A DNA stretch of 64,000 bases. Source: Datisca glomerata (Eukaryota > Streptophyta > Magnoliopsida > Cucurbitales > Datiscaceae). The notes below the pieces were generated by a model. The model saw only the letters and a program-made list of their open reading frames with translations. It was not told the DNA's origin and did not search any database. The translations under genes were made by a program, and so were the position numbers. The DNA is taken from contig QANY01000148.1 of assembly GCA_003255025.1 (NCBI GenBank), positions 1 to 64,000 of the forward strand, in the 5' to 3' direction. Within the stretch, counting starts at the first letter, position 1. Every line of letters starts with the position of its first letter. Shown one piece after another: positions 61,180-64,000 of this stretch.

Positions 61180-63930
61180 TGCTTAGTCTGTCGACTCTAT
61201 CTCAACAAAGGAAGAATCGTTCGTTAGTGACGATCGAAGGTTAGGCCGACTACTTTGAGTATAGCTACACCTAAAAAAGTGGATTCCTACCCCCCTTTCT
61301 GTCAATGTTACCCCTCAGATCGAGCCTGTATTAACTCAGATTACACCATATCTATCTTTTGACCCCTTAGCATCATCTAGGGCCTTCTCTAGATCGTCTT
61401 CTACCTTGGTTAGATCGTTTGTTGCCTTGGCCACTCTAAGTGCATTCTTAATAGGGAACTGCTCACGCTGTAGCATTTAGATAATATTGCCAAGCTTAGT
61501 CCCTTCCACCTGCAGCGTTTTGACCTCATCAGTAGCTTCCTGAAGATTCATGTCTTTGTCATGCACCTATGAACGAAGTTCTTCAACCTCAGTCAGGACA
61601 GAACTTAAGTCATCTCTATATGCATCGCGTGTAATACGGTAATCCTCTAGCTCCCGGGCCACCAGGACATGTAGGCATTGTGTGGCCTCTAACTCCCCGA
61701 TCAAGGTGTAGTGGCATCATCGTGCTGGCGTCGAGTAACCTCTCACTCTTCCATCAGATGGGAAGAGGCCTCAATGTGCAGGCGTCGTGTAGTCTCTAAC
61801 TCCTCAGCATGCTCGCGGCGGACCATCTCCAGTTCCACCTCCAAACGAGCGATCTCATCTGACGTCCCTGTGCCACGTCCCTTCAGTTTATCGGTAAGGT
61901 CGCGAACCTGAGACTTGAGCAACTCATTTTCCTTGACAAGGAAGAATCTATCTTCCTCGGCTTTCTTGGCTGATACACGGGTGCCGTTCAAGTCAGTTTT
62001 GAGTTTAGCCCCACGCTGCTCCAATGGAGCACACGCCATAGATACCTGAAATAAACACCAGTTAATGAACCTTATTAAGGACAAAGTAAACTAAAGAGAA
62101 GGAAAGAATATGAAGATCAACTTGGATGGAGGCAGCAACACTAATAGAAGAGAAATCTTAGTCCCCCAACTCTAATAGCCCCAATGCCCCATCAATCGTG
62201 AATCGCTGACTGTGCTTCTCCAAAAAAGCCCAGATCTCAGTCCTCATCCTAATGAGCAACTCATGGCTTCGGTCGACGTTGTCATTATCACTATCAGAAG
62301 TAATCACCTCAGGGAGTTCCTTAGTCTCGGAAGGGCCAGTACACTTATCAAAGGTAATATCTCCCAAAGACTCCCCAGAGCCTCTAGTATCATGAACGTG
62401 AGTGCGAGTGTCTATAGGCATCCCCTTGTTACCTCCTCCAACATTAGAAAGACCCCCGAGCTTGGTCAACTGCCTCAACACCAGGGCCATTGCTGGTCCT
62501 TCAACCCATATAACACCAGGATCCCCTGAGTCGAGGGTCACCCCACCATCAAAGGCTATCTGATCTTGGGATGTTGAAATAGTGAGAACCACATCAAGAT
62601 GAGCCATGCTGGCAGGAGGGCCTGTAAGATCACCAAGTACCTCCTCCCCACGATCCTGTGTGACAATCCCACCCTTACTTTCAGAAAAAGATGTTAGGTC
62701 TGTCTCAGTAATTGTGGTATGGAGTCTGGCCGCGAAGAAAAAGGTGTCGCGACGCTCATAAAGGTCTCTCAGCTAATCCATGTCATCCCCCTCCACCCTG
62801 ACCCTTTTTGGGCAAAATAACTCTGCTAAGGGCTCAATATACTCTGCGTGGGTGTTTCGATAAGATGAGGAAAAGTCACGAGAAGGCCATGCAAAGCTGC
62901 CAAAACCTATAACTGCAGGCTGAGCGGAGTGGGATGACCCACCAAGGCCATCATGGATGTTTTCTGTTTGCTGGGGGGAGTGAGATGGCCTACCAAGGCC
63001 ATCATGGGTGTTATCCATCTGCTGGGGGGCATGAGAGGACCCGCCAGAACAACCCTCGCTTTTTGACGTAGGGGAAAGATCCTTAACCTTTTCTCTCTTC
63101 CTCTTCTTAGATTCACTTACCTGCTTTTTGGCTTAAGGTCCATGGAAAACATTACTTACCAAAAATTTGTCTACGAAGACACAACAAAAAGAAAATGATG
63201 AACATACAAGCTAATTACTAAGCGTTAAAAATATACCTCGAGGCACGCAGGCAGTGGCGGTGAGAGACAACTTTGATCTTACTAGGTTACGCTCGTTTAG
63301 GAGGTGCGAATACTCTCGGTTGCCCGACGGAATCTGGAACGTCAATTTGATCTGCTTTAGCATCACGCCATTTAACATGGGGCGGTGACCTTTTCATCCC
63401 TATGATCACGAAAATATAGGGCGAATGACCTCAATAGTTACTAAGTACGTTTTATATGTATGTGTACACATATGTCACATATCACATAGAGATCAAAGGG
63501 GTTCTCACCAGGAGTAAGTACAAGATCCGTAGGAGTAAATATGTGAAGCACCTCCCAAGACTCATCCAGAGAAGACCCTGCTCATCCGGCCCACTCATCA
63601 CCGGTAAAAAACCAACGGTCCTTGGTTTCTCTATTGTTGGACAGCAAATTAATCACTGGCGCACACGCCTTCCCCCTACGAGGGTTCAAGTAAAATAGCC
63701 CTGCTCCTCCACGCTGAAAGAGGTCCTGTATGACCTTTAAATCAAAGGGAGACTTAAGAATGACGGTTCATATCACATACATCACTAGGATATTCCTCCA
63801 AGAGTTAGGAAGAAGGTGGCATGGAGCGTAGTGGAACCTCCTATGGGGTAATTTCACTATGTCTAGAAGGGGAAGCCCACCCCGAGGCAGCTAGTGGGCA
63901 CGACTCAGGCAGCGCCAATCTTGATGTTGA
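61180..63930 (-). pseudogene. Antisense gene of the gypsy element, coiled-coil protein
   Basis: Minus strand, opposite to gag-pol. N-terminal side: 'AGLFYLNPRRGKACAPVI' then 'KDRWFFTGDEW' (63700-63570), resembling the N-terminus of the 'putative gypsy type transposon' (Transposase_28-like) domain. A proline/serine region with 17-residue repeats (62916-63055) and an acidic region (62607-62158) follow. A long heptad-rich coiled coil ('KENELLKSQVRDLTDKLKG', 'IARLEVELEMVRREHAEEL') lies at 62084-61743, continuing in another frame to about 61350. Such antisense frames are known in Tat elements; their role is unknown. Introns at about 62100-62040 and 63130-63240 are possible. Frame breaks suggest decay. 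Confidence 0.6.
62916..63055 (-). repeat. 51-bp minisatellite in the antisense gene
   Basis: Nearly three units encoding 17-residue repeats of the form 'xNxHDGLGxxSHSxQxx' on the minus strand ('DNTHDGLGRPSHSPQQT' and 'ENIHDGLGGSSHSAQPA'). Confidence 0.8.
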
Positions 63931-64000
63931 ACAACAAACGGTTCGTGAACGGAATATAACTTTTTTATATTTAACTTATTTAATCATATTAAATAATTTA
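63925..64000 (-). mobile_element. End of another copia-type LTR, running off the window
   Basis: From TGTTGA at 63925 the sequence follows the reverse complement of the 1.9-kb LTR end (54161 downward): 'ggttcgtgaacgga', 'ttaacttatttaatca'. Composition drops to AT-rich and the antisense gene stops here. Probably a related LTR inserted in minus orientation into the gypsy. Confidence 0.55.

Larger units (their letters stand above)
45614..63924 (+). mobile_element. Ty3/gypsy retrotransposon, Tat-like, with nested insertions
   Basis: Plus-strand order: LTR, PBS, gag, protease, reverse transcriptase, RNase H, integrase, tandem repeats, then an antisense gene. The order (integrase after RT), the PBS and the antisense coiled-coil gene between pol and the 3' end match the Tat lineage of plant gypsy elements. 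A hAT element interrupts RT and a copia element interrupts integrase; a copia-type LTR end begins at 63925. The 3' LTR is not in the window. Many stops show a long-dead copy. Confidence 0.85.

Overview
This window is plant nuclear DNA, most likely from a eudicot. It is AT-rich, its genes are split by introns, and most of it is nested transposable elements of plant-specific lineages (Ty1/copia, Ty3/gypsy of Tat type, MULE, CACTA, hAT, Tourist-like MITE, Helitron). The only gene that looks intact is a receptor-like kinase closely matching Arabidopsis PXC3 (At2g41820), on the minus strand at about 31-34.2 kb. The species cannot be named from the sequence.

Layout. 1-1560: end fragment of a Mutator-like element (MULE) built of short tandem repeats. 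1560-5952: minus-strand copia element with one LTR kept and internal deletions that fuse integrase to reverse transcriptase. 5953-6947: NB-ARC half of a broken CC-NBS-LRR resistance-type gene. 6948-28689: one compound insertion of about 21.7 kb that splits this NBS-LRR gene inside its 'HDL' codons; a 10-bp near-identical direct repeat flanks it, as expected for a MULE target-site duplication. 28690-29150: the LRR half of the same gene.

Inside the compound MULE are a 6.1-kb CACTA element (8114-14252, 3-bp duplication CAT), which itself holds a 140-bp Tourist-like MITE (10917-11056); four tandem copies of a 996-bp unit (15369-19339); a ULP1/C48-type SUMO-protease-like gene (19.3-22.8 kb, plus strand); a 226-bp foldback; a FAR1-related MULE transposase (minus strand); an unrecognised third gene (minus strand); and long arrays of subterminal repeats. 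A MULE carrying a ULP1-like protease recalls the Arabidopsis Kaonashi elements. Both recognised genes here are damaged.

29.2-45.6 kb: the PXC3-like gene, AT-rich intergenic DNA, a small copia gag relic and a cluster of short Helitron-like elements. 45.6-63.9 kb: a Tat-type gypsy element (LTR, PBS, decayed gag-pol, tandem repeats, and an antisense coiled-coil gene). Its reverse transcriptase is broken by a 1009-bp hAT element (8-bp duplication CTTCCCAC), and its integrase is broken by a 7.3-kb copia element with 1.9-kb LTRs (5-bp duplication ATTAG). At 63925 the end of a further copia-type LTR begins and runs off the window.

The PXC3-like kinase probably acts at the plasma membrane. The rest records repeated insertion into a disease-resistance-type pseudogene and into a gypsy element. 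Positions come from reading by eye; homology claims come from recognised motifs, not from database searches.
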